In this document: positions 1 through 9,960 of the stretch, in pieces
How the letters are laid out: each line of letters opens with the position of its first letter
Position numbering within the stretch: the stretch's first letter is position 1
NCBI RefSeq assembly: GCF_016901695.1
Contig: NZ_JACJKS010000021.1
Span: 1-38,163, forward strand
DNA: 38,163 bases
Reading direction: 5' to 3'
Source: Mordavella massiliensis
Lineage (GTDB): Bacteria > Bacillota > Clostridia > Lachnospirales > Lachnospiraceae
Position numbers and translations under genes: made by a program
Notes under the pieces: generated by a model
The model's input: only the letters and a program-made list of their open reading frames with translations
The model's database searches: none
What the model was told of the DNA's origin: nothing

Positions 1-60
1 AATTATACCACGGATTACGGGCTCTTCGGGGCCTGTTTTCTGTTTTTAGGTATAAAAAGT
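1..60 (+). terminator. possible terminator of an upstream gene outside the window
   Basis: A short G/C-rich hairpin (GGGCTC, TTCG loop, GGGCCT, two G-U pairs) is followed by TGTTTTCTGTTTTT, the usual shape of a plus-strand intrinsic terminator. The gene it would serve lies to the left of the window. No reading frame of interest is present here. Confidence 0.35.
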
Positions 61-107
61 GGAGCTGTTGCTCCAGTAGATTATCTATCTACTTTTGCAA
101 CAGCCCC
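61..107 (-). terminator. terminator after the zinc alcohol dehydrogenase gene
   Basis: This is a nested near-palindrome. The outer arms GGAGCTGTTGC and GCAACAGCCCC enclose inner arms GTAGAT and ATCTAC. On the minus strand the stem is followed by ACTTTTTA, so it can end transcription of the dehydrogenase gene whose stop lies 17 bases upstream. The inner stem is unusually long for a simple terminator. Confidence 0.6.
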
Positions 108-123
108 TTCTTATATCTTAGGA

Positions 124-1212
124 TCAGTCGAATTTAAACGCCACTTTGAAATCCCCGTACTTTCCGGTTGCATACTCGAACGCCTTCTCCCACTCCTCGA
201 TCTTGAACATACTGGACACAACCCCGTCTGTCTTCAGGTTGCCCTTCATCATGTTCTCGATCACAAAGGGATATGCGTAGGGGCTTAAGTGGGATCCCAG
301 GATATCCAGCTCCTTGCGGTCGCCGATGATGGACCAGTCCACGGATGTCTCGGATCCGAATACGCTGAACTCCACGAAGCGCCCCAGCTTCCTTGTAACC
401 GTCAGGCCCTGGATGACGCTGGAGGGATGTCCGGTCGCCTCAATGTAAACGTCGCAGCCATAATCGTCTGTCAGCGCCTTGATCTCCTTGTCCACGTCGC
501 ACTTGCCGGGGTTGAACACAAGGTCCGCGCCGAACTCTTTCGCCTTCTCCAGGCGCTCGTCCTTCATGTCCAGCACGATGAGGAGCTTCGGGTTCTTCAT
601 TCTTGCATATGTGATCATGCCAAGGCCAAGCGTGCCCGCTCCGGAGATGACCACAACGTCCTCGTTGGTGATGCTCCCCCGGTCCACTGCGTGCTTGGAG
701 CAGCCGTAGGGCTCGACGAGAAGGGCCTGCTCGATGCTCATATCCTCGGGAACGCGGCTGATCACGCAGTTCTTCGGGTAGCGCACATACTCAGCCATGC
801 CGCCGTTGTTGTAAGACTGGAATCCCAGCATGTCGTGGGGCTGGCACATCCAGTAATGTCCGTCCTTGCAGAACCGGCATTTGCCGCAGGGAACGATCTG
901 GTCCGCGATGATGCGGTCGCCCAGCTCGTATCCTTCCACGTTCTCACCGATCTCCACCACTCTTCCGAAGAACTCGTGGCCCGGGATGAAGGGCGGTTTT
1001 ACCCATGCCGGCTGTACCTCGTCGCCCCAGAACATCGCCGCCCCGTGGTTGCACTTCAGGTCGCCGGCGCAGATGCCGCAGGCTTCCGTCTTGATGATGA
1101 TATCGTCCGGTCCGCATTCCGGCGCCGGATAGGCCGGCTCAAAACGATAGTCATCCTTGGAGTAGGCAACAAGTGCCTTCATTGTTTTTGGAGTACTTCC
1201 TCTGTGTGCCAT
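124..1212 (-). CDS. zinc-dependent alcohol/polyol dehydrogenase (MDR family)
   Basis: Medium-chain dehydrogenase of 362 aa, the usual length. It carries the catalytic-zinc motif ECGICAGDLK, the GHE motif (PGHEFFG), the four structural-zinc cysteines in PCGKCRFCKDGHYWMC, and the Rossmann glycine motif GAGTLGLG. It should oxidise a secondary alcohol of a polyol with NAD(P)+ in the cytoplasm. It is the last gene of an operon with an L-xylulose kinase-like gene (about 50 nt upstream) and an L-ribulose-5-P 3-epimerase gene. That context points to a pentitol such as xylitol or L-arabinitol giving L-xylulose, but the substrate cannot be read from sequence. The ATG at 1212 has AAGGTGG nine nt before it; an internal ATG at codon 11 (MKALVAY) is the family-typical N-terminus and is an alternative start. 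Confidence 0.88.
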   Translation of the reverse strand: MAHRGSTPKTMKALVAYSKDDYRFEPAYPAPECGPDDIIIKTEACGICAGDLKCNHGAAMFWGDEVQPAWVKPPFIPGHEFFGRVVEIGENVEGYELGDRIIADQIVPCGKCRFCKDGHYWMCQPHDMLGFQSYNNGGMAEYVRYPKNCVISRVPEDMSIEQALLVEPYGCSKHAVDRGSITNEDVVVISGAGTLGLGMITYARMKNPKLLIVLDMKDERLEKAKEFGADLVFNPGKCDVDKEIKALTDDYGCDVYIEATGHPSSVIQGLTVTRKLGRFVEFSVFGSETSVDWSIIGDRKELDILGSHLSPYAYPFVIENMMKGNLKTDGVVSSMFKIEEWEKAFEYATGKYGDFKVAFKFD

Positions 1213-1263
1213 AGTGTCTTTCCACCTTTCTTTATTTAAAATATTTTCTTTTCCATGACTGCA

Positions 1264-2772
1264 CTATACTTCAAACTGTCCCCAGACAGTGTCCAGAGCC
1301 GCGCTGACGGCCCGGTATTTTTTGTACTTCTTCTCATAGATCTCGCGCATGGCCGGGTTCGGCTCCACCCTGCCGGACACATGCACCATGTGCTCGGCCG
1401 CCTCCCTGTAGTCTTTGTAGACGCCGGCCGCGATGGCAGCCGCCATGCCGCATCCGAGGGCGCCCAGCTCCTTGGCGTCCACCGTCTCCATGGGGAAGCC
1501 CAGGATATCCGCGAACATCTGCACCCACACTTTGGAATTGCAGGCGCCGCCCGCCATCCGGATCGCCTCCGGCGGCTTCCGCGTGGACAGAAGCTTCTCA
1601 ATGTGCGTCTTGTGGGAGTACGCGACCCCCTCGTAGATGGCGCGGAGCATGTGGCCCTTGTTGTGGTAGGTAGTCAGGCCGATAAACGCGCCTTTCCCAA
1701 GCGGGTGGGCGTTGGAGCCGTACAGGAAGGGCAGGAAGTAGACATCGCATTCCTCCGGCTTAACGGAGGCCACTTTGTCGTTCACGATGCTGTATATATT
1801 TTCCCCCTCCGGGATGGGCTCGTGGTCCATGCAGTTCTCCAGATACCACTCCAGGTTGCCCGAGGAGGTGGCGCTGCACTCTTCCACCAGGTAGTATCCG
1901 GGCATGGCGAACAGCGAATTCATGGCAACGCTCCCGTCCATGATCGGTTTTTCCGATATGTACTCATTGATGCTCCATGTGCCCGCGATGGTGCACATCC
2001 GCTCCGGCGAAGTGACGTCCACCGCGACGGCGCAGGCGTCTATGTCGAACATGCCGCCCGCCACGGCCGTGCCCGCCGGAAGCCCTGTCAGCTTCGAGGC
2101 CTCCTCCGAGATTTGGCCGCACAGGTCGTAGGAGTACCGGATCGGCGGGAGCATGTCATAGGCCTCCCCGATCCCCAGCTTCTCCAGGATATCTTTGTCA
2201 AACCGCGCGTCCCGCACATTCATAAGGCCGGATCCGGATATGTCCGTGGCCTCGCTGTAGGCTTCGCCGGTGAGGCGGAAGCGCACATAGTCCTTCACCG
2301 AGAACGCGTACCGGATATTGTCGTACACCGCCCTCTCGTGTTCTTTCAGCCACGCCAGGAGCGATACCTGCTGGCATGCCATGAACTCCTGGCAGAGCCG
2401 GTCGTGCACCTCGTCGTACACCCCGTTTTCATGCCATTTCTCCGGATATTTCCAGGCCCTGCTGTCCGTGGAGATGATGCCGTTGTAGGCGGGTTTCCCG
2501 TCTTTCCCCCACGGATACAGTCCTTTCCCGTGGCCGCAGACAGCGATGCCGAGCACATCCTTTCCATCTATGCCGGCCTTCTGAAGCGCCCGCCTGATGC
2601 AGTCGCAGTTGGCGAGCCAGAGCTCCTCCATGTCCCGCTCTGTGTAGCCGGACTTCGGGGTGATCATGCTTGTCTGTCTGCCGGCTGTGGCGATCTCCTT
2701 CCCGTTCAGGTCGAAGATAGCCGCCTTTGTGGATGTGCCGCCGTTGTCAAGGCCCATTACATACTGTCCCAT
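1264..2772 (-). CDS. lyxK: FGGY carbohydrate kinase, L-xylulose kinase-like
   Basis: Kinase of 502 aa, the normal FGGY length. The N-terminal phosphate-binding motif GLDNGGTSTKAAIFD and the C-terminal nucleotide motif GGACNSKVWVQMFADILG are both intact. Overall it resembles L-xylulose/3-keto-L-gulonate kinases (LyxK) more than glycerol kinase or D-xylulokinase. Its neighbour, an UlaE-type L-ribulose-5-P 3-epimerase, is the enzyme that would accept L-xylulose-5-P. The gene has a good ribosome site (AAGGAGGA, about 10 nt before ATG) and follows the epimerase gene by 51 nt in the same operon. The family is secure; the sugar specificity is inferred from context. Confidence 0.82.
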   Translation of the reverse strand: MGQYVMGLDNGGTSTKAAIFDLNGKEIATAGRQTSMITPKSGYTERDMEELWLANCDCIRRALQKAGIDGKDVLGIAVCGHGKGLYPWGKDGKPAYNGIISTDSRAWKYPEKWHENGVYDEVHDRLCQEFMACQQVSLLAWLKEHERAVYDNIRYAFSVKDYVRFRLTGEAYSEATDISGSGLMNVRDARFDKDILEKLGIGEAYDMLPPIRYSYDLCGQISEEASKLTGLPAGTAVAGGMFDIDACAVAVDVTSPERMCTIAGTWSINEYISEKPIMDGSVAMNSLFAMPGYYLVEECSATSSGNLEWYLENCMDHEPIPEGENIYSIVNDKVASVKPEECDVYFLPFLYGSNAHPLGKGAFIGLTTYHNKGHMLRAIYEGVAYSHKTHIEKLLSTRKPPEAIRMAGGACNSKVWVQMFADILGFPMETVDAKELGALGCGMAAAIAAGVYKDYREAAEHMVHVSGRVEPNPAMREIYEKKYKKYRAVSAALDTVWGQFEV

Positions 2773-2823
2773 TTCCTGAGTCTCCTCCTTTCCCTCCTGC
2801 CGCGTTGTACCTACGCGGATCTT

Positions 2824-3669
2824 CTACAGGAGCTTTGCAGCTTTCGCGAACTGCTCGTCCAGGAACTTCCGGTTCCAGGCCGCGATCTCGCGCCAGTTGT
2901 CCTCCCCGCAGTACCAGAATTCCGCCACGTACCTTCTGACGCCCTGCCGGTAGAGCTGCGCGATGGCCGCCGGGAAATCCACCTGGCCTGTGCCGTAGGG
3001 GATCTCACGGAATTTCCCCGGCACGGTCTCCTTCAGGTGCGCCGCCGCGATATGCCCCTTCCCTGTCCGGATATCCGCCGGCACGTCAGAGGTCGCGTTG
3101 GAGATGTTCCCGATGTCCGGGTACACCTGCAGGTAGGGGGAATCCACCCGGTTCACGCTGTACATAGCCTTCTCCACCGTGTTCATGAAATCGTTCTCCA
3201 TCGTCTCCATGGCGAGCATCACGCTGTGGGCCGCCGCGAACATGGTGCCCTCCTCCAGGTTCCGGTAGAACCGCTCCCTGGTCGTCTCGTCGCTGACCTC
3301 CTCATAGTAGCAGTCGTACCCCTGTGTCTGGATGATGCGGATCCCCATCTTCTTGGCAAAGAGGACGCCCTTCTCCAGCAGTTCCTTTGCCTCCCTCTCC
3401 CACTTTTTGCTGCCGAGCGGGTATTTCCGCTGCGCGCTGAAGCAGATCGTCTCGATGGGGAAGCCTGTCTCCTTCTGCACCTCCCTGAGCTCCATGATCT
3501 GGTCGTCGCTCCAGTCCAGCCTGGACATTCTGGCGTCCGTCTCGTCGATACTCATCTCCATGTAGTCGAAGCCGGCCTCCTTCGCCGCCAGAAGCCGCTC
3601 CTTCCAGCTCAGCTCTGCCGGGATGGCCTTCTCATAGATGCCGAGCCGGTAGTCATTTACTGTCTTCAT
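2824..3669 (-). CDS. ulaE: L-ribulose-5-phosphate 3-epimerase (UlaE/SgbU type)
   Basis: TIM-barrel sugar-phosphate epimerase of 281 aa, close to the 284 aa of E. coli UlaE. Candidate metal ligands and catalytic residues sit where the family has them: E in LAMETMEND, D in PDIGNISN, H in AAAHLKETVPG and E in YVAEFWY. It interconverts L-xylulose-5-P and L-ribulose-5-P. L-ribulose-5-P 4-epimerase, needed to reach D-xylulose-5-P, is absent from this operon but encoded by araD at 9961-10656. First gene of the operon, with an excellent ribosome site (AAAGGAGGG, five nt before ATG) and a promoter just upstream. Confidence 0.9.
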   Translation of the reverse strand: MKTVNDYRLGIYEKAIPAELSWKERLLAAKEAGFDYMEMSIDETDARMSRLDWSDDQIMELREVQKETGFPIETICFSAQRKYPLGSKKWEREAKELLEKGVLFAKKMGIRIIQTQGYDCYYEEVSDETTRERFYRNLEEGTMFAAAHSVMLAMETMENDFMNTVEKAMYSVNRVDSPYLQVYPDIGNISNATSDVPADIRTGKGHIAAAHLKETVPGKFREIPYGTGQVDFPAAIAQLYRQGVRRYVAEFWYCGEDNWREIAAWNRKFLDEQFAKAAKLL

Positions 3670-3715
3670 CGTTCCCTCCTTTAAACTGTATATTCAATAG
3701 GTCATTTCTAGCCTT

Positions 3716-3744
3716 ATTATAGTATTTTTATCCGGATATAGCAA
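3716..3744 (-). promoter_or_regulatory. promoter of the ulaE-lyxK-dehydrogenase operon
   Basis: On the minus strand TTGCTA and TATAAT are separated by exactly 17 nt, about 45 nt before the epimerase start. The -10 box is perfect. I see no clear operator or cre site here, and no local regulator gene. Confidence 0.7.
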
Positions 3745-3789
3745 TTACATTTTTCGCCGTTTCTGACTTTTGTCTTATTTTTCACATAC

Positions 3790-3833
3790 AAAAAAAGCTC
3801 CCGGAATACCCTGTATCCCGAGAGCTTTTTTTC
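3790..3833. terminator. bidirectional-looking terminator
   Basis: A-rich tract, a stem (AGCTCCCGG paired with CCCGAGAGCT, with a one-base irregularity) and then seven T residues. It can end transcription of the small membrane-protein gene on the minus strand and insulates it from the pentose operon. Confidence 0.8.
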
Positions 3834-3850
3834 TCTTCAATCCTGTATGA

Positions 3851-4030
3851 TTATCTGGCGGCGTATACGTTCTTCAGCTCTACCTTGCCGGCTCCGCGCG
3901 CCTCTGTCCTGGGAGCAAATGTCACGCCTGAAGCAAGCGCCTCAACGATGTTGTATAAATCTCTTAAAAGGATATAGCATCCTGCTGCCACGAAGATCAC
4001 TGCCGCGATTGTTGCAAGTACTGTCATCAT
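3851..4030 (-). CDS. small single-pass membrane protein, 59 aa
   Basis: I do not recognise the family. The product starts MMTVLATIAAVIFVAAGCYI, a single hydrophobic helix (about residues 3-22), followed by a mostly polar and basic tail. The start is chosen because GAGGTGGT lies four nt before ATG 4030; an in-frame extension upstream would run through the promoter. It is monocistronic, with its own promoter and terminator, which supports a real gene. The orientation in the membrane and the role are unknown. Confidence 0.7.
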   Translation of the reverse strand: MMTVLATIAAVIFVAAGCYILLRDLYNIVEALASGVTFAPRTEARGAGKVELKNVYAAR

Positions 4031-4081
4031 ATTTACCACCTCATAGATTGTTAAATTTTTGTTTATCTTGTTTCTGGTAGT

Positions 4082-4110
4082 ATCATAGCATCTGCGCGCC
4101 AAAAGGTAAA
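4082..4110 (-). promoter_or_regulatory. promoter of the 59-aa membrane-protein gene
   Basis: On the minus strand TTTACC, a 17-nt spacer and TATGAT, with an extended -10 TG (TGCTATGAT). It lies about 50 nt before the start codon. Confidence 0.65.
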
Positions 4111-4173
4111 TATGAAAAATCGCCGATTTTCGCCATCATATGAGCCGCTTGTTTGTTACATTTTTATCAATAC

Positions 4174-4210
4174 AAAAGGCCGGCTGTATGATTTCACCAA
4201 CCGGCCTTTT
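4174..4210 (-). terminator. terminator of the trigger-factor-like lipoprotein gene
   Basis: Perfect 10-bp arms AAAAGGCCGG and CCGGCCTTTT enclose a 17-nt loop, about 30 nt after the stop at 4240. The A and T flanks make it potentially bidirectional. Confidence 0.85.
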
Positions 4211-4239
4211 CTGTGCGTGACTTTATCGTCAAAATCGCT

Positions 4240-5280
4240 CTATTCCTTCACCTGGATGCAGTTCTGTGCCGCCCAGGCCTTCACCTGATCCCGGAGGATG
4301 TAGCTTTTGATATTGTGCTCCTCCACTTCCTCCTCCATCTCTTCCACATCTTCGTAGGACATCTCGTCGGCCAGCTCTTCCTTCGCCTTTCCGTACTCCT
4401 CGTCCGTCATGCTGATGTCCTCTTTTTCCGCGATGAGCTCTGCGGTCAGGTTCTCTTTCAGGTTGGACTTCGCCGCCTCGGTCACCTGCTCCTCGAACTC
4501 CTCCTCCGTCACTTCCATAGCGGCCAGGAAATCCGCGAACTCCATCCCGTAGTAGTCCGCTCCCGCCTGGTAGTAAGTGTAGAAGGCCTCCTTCTCCTCA
4601 TCCAGCCTGTCCTTCGGGTACTCGGTGACCTCCGTGCCGTCCAGGATCTTCTGCCACACCTTGTCCTCCAGCTCGCTCTGGACGTACTCCTCGTTGTTCT
4701 CCTCCAGGAGCTCCCGCATCTCCTCCCGGTACTCGTCCACCGTCTCGGACTTCTGCGAGATGGTCTGCACAAACTCGTCGGTGAGGTCCGGCAGCTCCTT
4801 CTCCCGGATGCCGGTGAGGGTGATCGTGAACGTCACGTTCTTCCCCGCATAGTTCTGATTGGTGTAGTCCTCCGCGAAGGCGTGCTCCAGCTCAAAGGAA
4901 TCCCCGACACTGTGGCCGATGACCGCGTCCTCAAACTCGGCAAAAAAGGTGTTGGAGCCAAGTTCCAGCTCGTACGCCTCGTTCCCGCCGTTCTCGATCT
5001 CCTGTCCGTCCGCGGATGCCGTGTAGTCCAGCACCGCAATGTCGCCCTCCCTGGCGGGGCGGTCCGTCACCTCCGTGATCTGCGCAAACCCCTCCAGCAC
5101 AGTCTGGATGTTGTTCTCCACAGACTCATCCGTGATGTCGGGAAGTCCCTCCACCGCTTCGACCTCCACGCCCTTGTACTTTGCGATCCGGATGTAATCG
5201 TTTGACGCCCCGCCCGCCGAGCAGGCCGTCAGTCCTGTTGCCGCCGCCAGCATAAGCGCCGCCGCATACTTCTTCTTCAT
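4240..5280 (-). CDS. trigger-factor-like peptidyl-prolyl isomerase lipoprotein
   Basis: Protein of 346 aa with a lipoprotein signal: MKKK, a hydrophobic stretch, and lipobox LTAC with the lipidated Cys at 20. Residues of about 75-165 resemble the FKBP domain of trigger factor (REGDIAVLDYTASADGQEI, then GHSVGDSF and TDEFVQTI). The rest is a strongly acidic helical region like the trigger-factor C-terminal, SurA-like chaperone arm. The ribosome-binding N-terminal domain of true trigger factor is absent. It therefore probably acts outside the membrane as an extracytoplasmic folding factor, a role played by PrsA in other Firmicutes. Monocistronic; TATAAT on the minus strand at 5343-5348 is a likely -10, with only a weak -35. 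Confidence 0.8.
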   Translation of the reverse strand: MKKKYAAALMLAAATGLTACSAGGASNDYIRIAKYKGVEVEAVEGLPDITDESVENNIQTVLEGFAQITEVTDRPAREGDIAVLDYTASADGQEIENGGNEAYELELGSNTFFAEFEDAVIGHSVGDSFELEHAFAEDYTNQNYAGKNVTFTITLTGIREKELPDLTDEFVQTISQKSETVDEYREEMRELLEENNEEYVQSELEDKVWQKILDGTEVTEYPKDRLDEEKEAFYTYYQAGADYYGMEFADFLAAMEVTEEEFEEQVTEAAKSNLKENLTAELIAEKEDISMTDEEYGKAKEELADEMSYEDVEEMEEEVEEHNIKSYILRDQVKAWAAQNCIQVKE

Positions 5281-5387
5281 ACGCTTGTCTTCTCCGTTTC
5301 TGTTCCGTTTTCTCCCGGCGCCTCTGCGCCCTGTCAGAGTCTATTATACACCGGCCCGGGAAAAAAATCATCCCCTCCTGTTCCCTT

Positions 5388-5416
5388 TTGACCCGGAGCC
5401 GCCGTTGTACTATAAT
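5388..5416 (+). promoter_or_regulatory. promoter of the HAD phosphatase gene
   Basis: TTGACC, a 17-nt spacer and a perfect TATAAT, about 46 nt before the start at 5463. It diverges from the lipoprotein gene. Confidence 0.8.
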
Positions 5417-5462
5417 AGAGACGGCGCTGCCCGGGCAGCGCCGGAAAAGGAGACGAGAACTT

Positions 5463-6248
5463 ATGATAAAACTGATCGCCAGCGATCTGGACGGCACGCT
5501 TCTGCAGGGCGGCGCGCAGTCCCTTGACCCCGCCGTGTTTGACCAGATACGGGTCCTGAAGCAGCACGGCATACGCTTTGCCGCAGCCAGCGGACGCCAG
5601 TACGTGAACCTGCGCCGCCTCTTTGAGCCGGTGCAGGACGAGATATCCTACATCGCCGAAAACGGCTCCCTGTGCATACACAACGGGGAGACCCTCTCAA
5701 AAAGCCTGATCCCCCGGGGGCTCGGCGTCCGGATCGTGGACGCCATCCACCGGTGCGCAGGCTGCGACCTGATCATCTCCGGCGAGCGGGTCTGCTATAC
5801 GGACTCCCGCAGCCAGGCCTTCATCGACCACATGGTCCACGTCGTGGGGAACGACATGTGCATGGTGGGCAGCATCGACGAGATCCGCGAGCCCTTCCTG
5901 AAGATCTCCGTCTGCAACTTTGACGGCACGAAGGAGTGCCTGCGCTATCTGCAGGACCTGTTCTCAGAGGAGATCAAGGTCGTGACCTCCGGCAACATCT
6001 GGGTGGATTTTATCGCCCCCGGCTCCAACAAGGGGACCGCCCTGCAGGCCCTTCTGCAGCACCTGCACATTGACCCGGATGCCTGCGTCGTCTTCGGGGA
6101 CCAGTACAACGACGTGGAGATGCTCCAGCTTGCAGGGACAAGCTACGCCATGTCAAATGCAGCGCCCGGCATTGCCTTCTATTCCACCTACGTGACCGAC
6201 TCTGTCCCCGAGGTGCTGGACGACATCATCGCTTCCCTGGATATGTAA
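5463..6248 (+). CDS. Cof-type HAD-superfamily hydrolase
   Basis: Protein of 261 aa. Motif I DLDGTLL at the N-terminus provides the nucleophile and acid Asp pair, motif II is AASGR, motif III includes the Lys of PGSNKGTAL, and motif IV is VFGDQYNDVEML. This is the Cof/YbiV subgroup (type IIB cap), cytoplasmic Mg2+-dependent phosphatases acting on sugar phosphates or flavin nucleotides; the substrate is unknown. The start ATG 5463 is fixed by AAAGGAG ten nt upstream and by motif I beginning at residue 8. Single gene with its own promoter and terminator. Confidence 0.9.
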   Translation: MIKLIASDLDGTLLQGGAQSLDPAVFDQIRVLKQHGIRFAAASGRQYVNLRRLFEPVQDEISYIAENGSLCIHNGETLSKSLIPRGLGVRIVDAIHRCAGCDLIISGERVCYTDSRSQAFIDHMVHVVGNDMCMVGSIDEIREPFLKISVCNFDGTKECLRYLQDLFSEEIKVVTSGNIWVDFIAPGSNKGTALQALLQHLHIDPDACVVFGDQYNDVEMLQLAGTSYAMSNAAPGIAFYSTYVTDSVPEVLDDIIASLDM

Positions 6249-6251
6249 AAG

Positions 6252-6283
6252 AACCCGCGCAGGAGAACTCTCCCGCGCGGGTT
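6252..6283. terminator. shared terminator between the HAD gene and araB
   Basis: Perfect 9-bp arms AACCCGCGC and GCGCGGGTT between two convergent genes. A T-rich tail follows on the plus strand (TTTCTTTCG); on the minus strand it ends in TTCTTTT, so it can serve both. Confidence 0.8.
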
Positions 6284-6319
6284 TCTTTCGTATGCCGTCT
6301 GCGCCTTTATCTTCTGCGC

Positions 6320-7924
6320 CTATATTTTTGCGATGGCTTCCTGCTCAATGGAGAGGCCGGTCTTGAACCGCTCGATAAACGCCTCAAAGCCTTCCACATC
6401 CTTCGGATCCGGATCCATGCTCACGCCCTCGTTGCCGGCGAACACCTTCTCATCCAGGTAGGACTCCAGCGTCTCGCCCGGCGCCTTGCGGACCGCGTAG
6501 GCCGCCAGAAGCGCGATGCCCCATGCGCCGCCTTCGCCGGCTGTCTCCATCACGGATACGGGCGCCTGCATGGCCGCCGCCATGATCCGCTGTCCCACGC
6601 CCGGCGTCTTGAACAGGCCGCCGTGGCCCAGGATCTTGTCGATCCGGATCTTCTCCTCCTTCACGAGGATATCCATGCCGATCTTCAGCGCGCCAAGGGC
6701 CGCGTAGAGGTGGGTCCTCATAAAGTTCGCCAGATTGAACCGGCTCTCCGGCGTGCGCACGAACAGCGGACGCCCCTCGTCGATGGGGATGATGTTCTCC
6801 CCGGAGTAGTAGCCGTAGGACAGAAGCCCGCCGCAGTCCGGATCCCCCTCAAGCGCCTTGTTGTAAAGAGTTGAGAACAGCGCGTTCATGTCCACCTTCA
6901 TGCCGGACGCCTCCGCGAACTCACGGAACAGCGATACCCAGGCGTTGAGGTCTGACGTGCAGTTGTTGGCATGGGCCATGGCCACCAGGCTTCCGCTTGG
7001 CGTGGTCACCATGTCGATCTCCGTGTGCACTTTGGAGAGCTCCTTCTCCAACACGATCATGGCAAACACGCTCGTGCCGGCGGACACATTCCCGGTGCGG
7101 ACCGCCACACTGTTCGTGGCGGCCATGCCCGTGCCGGCGTCTCCCTCCGGCGGGCATACCGGCACGCCTGCCTGCAGGGCGCCGGAGGCGTCAAGAAGGG
7201 CAGCCCCCTCCTCTGTCAGCACGCCCGCGTCCTCCCCGGCTGTCAGCACCTGGGGCATGATGTCGCGCAGCTTCCACGGATATCCCTTTCCCTTTACAAG
7301 ATCGTCAAACTTCGCGATCATGCCGGCGTCAAAATCCTTTGCCCCGGTATCGATGGGGAACATGCCGGAGGCGTCGCCTATGCCAAGCACCTTCCGCCCT
7401 GTCAGCTTCCAGTGGATGTAGCCTGCCAGCGTTGTGAAGTAGGCCACGTCCTTCACGTGCTCCTCCCCGTTCAGGACCGCCTGGTAGAGATGGGCGATGC
7501 TCCATCTCTGGGGAATATTGTACCGGAACAGCTCTGTCAGCTCGTCCGCCGCCTGCCCCGTGATGGTGTTCCTCCAGGTGCGGAACGGCACAAGAAGCGT
7601 CCCCTCTTTGTCAAATGCCATGTAGCCGTGCATCATGGCGCTGAAGCCAAGGCCAGCAAGCTTTGTCACCTCAGCCCCGTAAGTCTCCCTGACGTCCCGC
7701 AGCATGTCGCTGTAGCTCCCCTGCAGGCCCTTCCATATATCTTCCAGGGAGTAGGTCCAGATATGGCCGTCCAGCTTGTTCTCCCAGTCGTAGCTGCCCG
7801 AAGCGACCGGCTCGTGATCCTCGCCGATCAGCACGGTCTTGATCCTCGTCGAGCCCAGCTCGATGCCGGCTACGGCCTTTCCTTCCTCTATCATCTGTTT
7901 TACAGACTGTACGTCCTTGCCCAT
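6320..7924 (-). CDS. araB: FGGY kinase of the arabinose locus, ribulokinase-type
   Basis: Kinase of 534 aa with the FGGY N-terminal motif [15 protein letters not shown] and the glycine-rich C-terminal nucleotide motif ([15 protein letters not shown], later [14 protein letters not shown]). This is the clostridial kinase found with araA/araD/araR, expected to phosphorylate L-ribulose; annotation pipelines often call it xylulokinase, so specificity is inferred from context. The start is MGKDV at 7924 because AAGGAGGAGG lies five nt before it; an in-frame ATG seven codons upstream overlaps that ribosome site and is unlikely. It is last in the ara operon, 25 nt after araR. It appears intact, unlike araA. 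Confidence 0.83.
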   Translation of the reverse strand: MGKDVQSVKQMIEEGKAVAGIELGSTRIKTVLIGEDHEPVASGSYDWENKLDGHIWTYSLEDIWKGLQGSYSDMLRDVRETYGAEVTKLAGLGFSAMMHGYMAFDKEGTLLVPFRTWRNTITGQAADELTELFRYNIPQRWSIAHLYQAVLNGEEHVKDVAYFTTLAGYIHWKLTGRKVLGIGDASGMFPIDTGAKDFDAGMIAKFDDLVKGKGYPWKLRDIMPQVLTAGEDAGVLTEEGAALLDASGALQAGVPVCPPEGDAGTGMAATNSVAVRTGNVSAGTSVFAMIVLEKELSKVHTEIDMVTTPSGSLVAMAHANNCTSDLNAWVSLFREFAEASGMKVDMNALFSTLYNKALEGDPDCGGLLSYGYYSGENIIPIDEGRPLFVRTPESRFNLANFMRTHLYAALGALKIGMDILVKEEKIRIDKILGHGGLFKTPGVGQRIMAAAMQAPVSVMETAGEGGAWGIALLAAYAVRKAPGETLESYLDEKVFAGNEGVSMDPDPKDVEGFEAFIERFKTGLSIEQEAIAKI

Positions 7925-7949
7925 CGTATCCTCCTCCTTAACCATGTTC

Positions 7950-9038
7950 TTACTTCCCGTTTTCGCAGACCGAAAGCCGCTCTACCACCGCCGGCTTCAG
8001 TTCATATGCCTGTTCCACCTGCTCCCCCTGCACCATCTTCATGACGACCTGCGCGCTCAGTTCCCCCAGCTTGCGCAGCGGGTTGTGCACGGTAGACAGA
8101 GGCACCGGCAGATCCTTTGACGTGTCCGCGTCGTCGATCCCCATGATGGAGATGTCCTCCGGGACCCGCATGCCGGCCTCAAGGCACATGTCCATGAACT
8201 GCCCGGCCACCGTGTCATTATAACACAGGCACGCGGTCACTCTCTCCGCCATTTTGAGCCAGCTGTTCCTCCTGTCTGCCAGCTCCTTTTCATAGCCTGT
8301 GGTGATCCACAGGATGTCCTCCTCCCGGATCTCGATGCCCGCTTCCAGCATCGCCTCGATAAAGCCCAGATAGCGGAGGTGTCCCTGTCCGTCATCCCCC
8401 TTGAAGACCGCCCCCAGCTGCGTGTGTCCCTTCTCGATCAGGAACCTGGCCGCCCGCTTCCCCGCCTGCCGGTCGTCCATGGATACATGGGGCGCCTGCA
8501 GGTCCGGGTAGTAGGAGTTCAGGAAGACGACCGGGATCTGCTGCCGGATCAGTTCCTTGTACAGGTAAATATTGGGGTTCGGGAGCGCGCTTCTGACCGA
8601 CTCGACGATCAGACCGCTGATCAGGTTCTCCCCGGCCATCCTGGACAGGATGATGCGCTCCGTCTCGATGGAGTTGCGGGTCGAGGCGACCTGGATGGAG
8701 TAGCCCTCCCCGGACACCTCTTTCTCAATGGCTTTGATGATCTTCGGGAAAATGTACTCGTCAATGTACGTCGTCACCACAGCCAGCTGCCTGCTGTGGC
8801 CGCCCTGCCCGGCAAAGCCGGGGGAGCCACTTATATACGTGCCGCTCCCCCTTCTGCGCACCACAAGGCGGTCCAGCTCCAGCCGTGAGATCGCGTGCCT
8901 CACGGTCTGCCGGCTGACGGAGAAGATCTGCATGAGTTCATTCTCCGAGTAGATCCTGTCTCCCGGACAGAGCTCACGCCTGTCTATCTGCGCTTTGATC
9001 CAGTCGCAGATCTCCATGTATTTTGGCTTCTGTCCCAT
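7950..9038 (-). CDS. araR: GntR/LacI-type arabinose repressor
   Basis: Protein of 362 aa with the AraR architecture. An N-terminal GntR winged helix-turn-helix occupies residues of about 5-70 ([20 protein letters not shown], then [11 protein letters not shown] and GSGTYI). A LacI-type ligand-binding domain follows ([39 protein letters not shown]). It represses arabinose genes until L-arabinose binds. The gene lies inside the operon it probably regulates, and an 18-bp palindrome at the operon promoter is its likely operator. The start ATG 9038 is preceded by GGGGGAAAG. It appears intact. Confidence 0.88.
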   Translation of the reverse strand: MGQKPKYMEICDWIKAQIDRRELCPGDRIYSENELMQIFSVSRQTVRHAISRLELDRLVVRRRGSGTYISGSPGFAGQGGHSRQLAVVTTYIDEYIFPKIIKAIEKEVSGEGYSIQVASTRNSIETERIILSRMAGENLISGLIVESVRSALPNPNIYLYKELIRQQIPVVFLNSYYPDLQAPHVSMDDRQAGKRAARFLIEKGHTQLGAVFKGDDGQGHLRYLGFIEAMLEAGIEIREEDILWITTGYEKELADRRNSWLKMAERVTACLCYNDTVAGQFMDMCLEAGMRVPEDISIMGIDDADTSKDLPVPLSTVHNPLRKLGELSAQVVMKMVQGEQVEQAYELKPAVVERLSVCENGK

Positions 9039-9067
9039 ATCTTTCCCCCGCGTTCGCAGTCGTTATC

Positions 9068-9955
<888 letters not shown>

Positions 9956-9960
9956 TCAGC

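Noticed and set aside
1255-3684. An 809-codon open frame on the plus strand across the kinase and epimerase genes.
   Set aside because: It is the antisense shadow of two well-conserved minus-strand genes in GC-rich DNA; no ribosome site and no recognisable domain.
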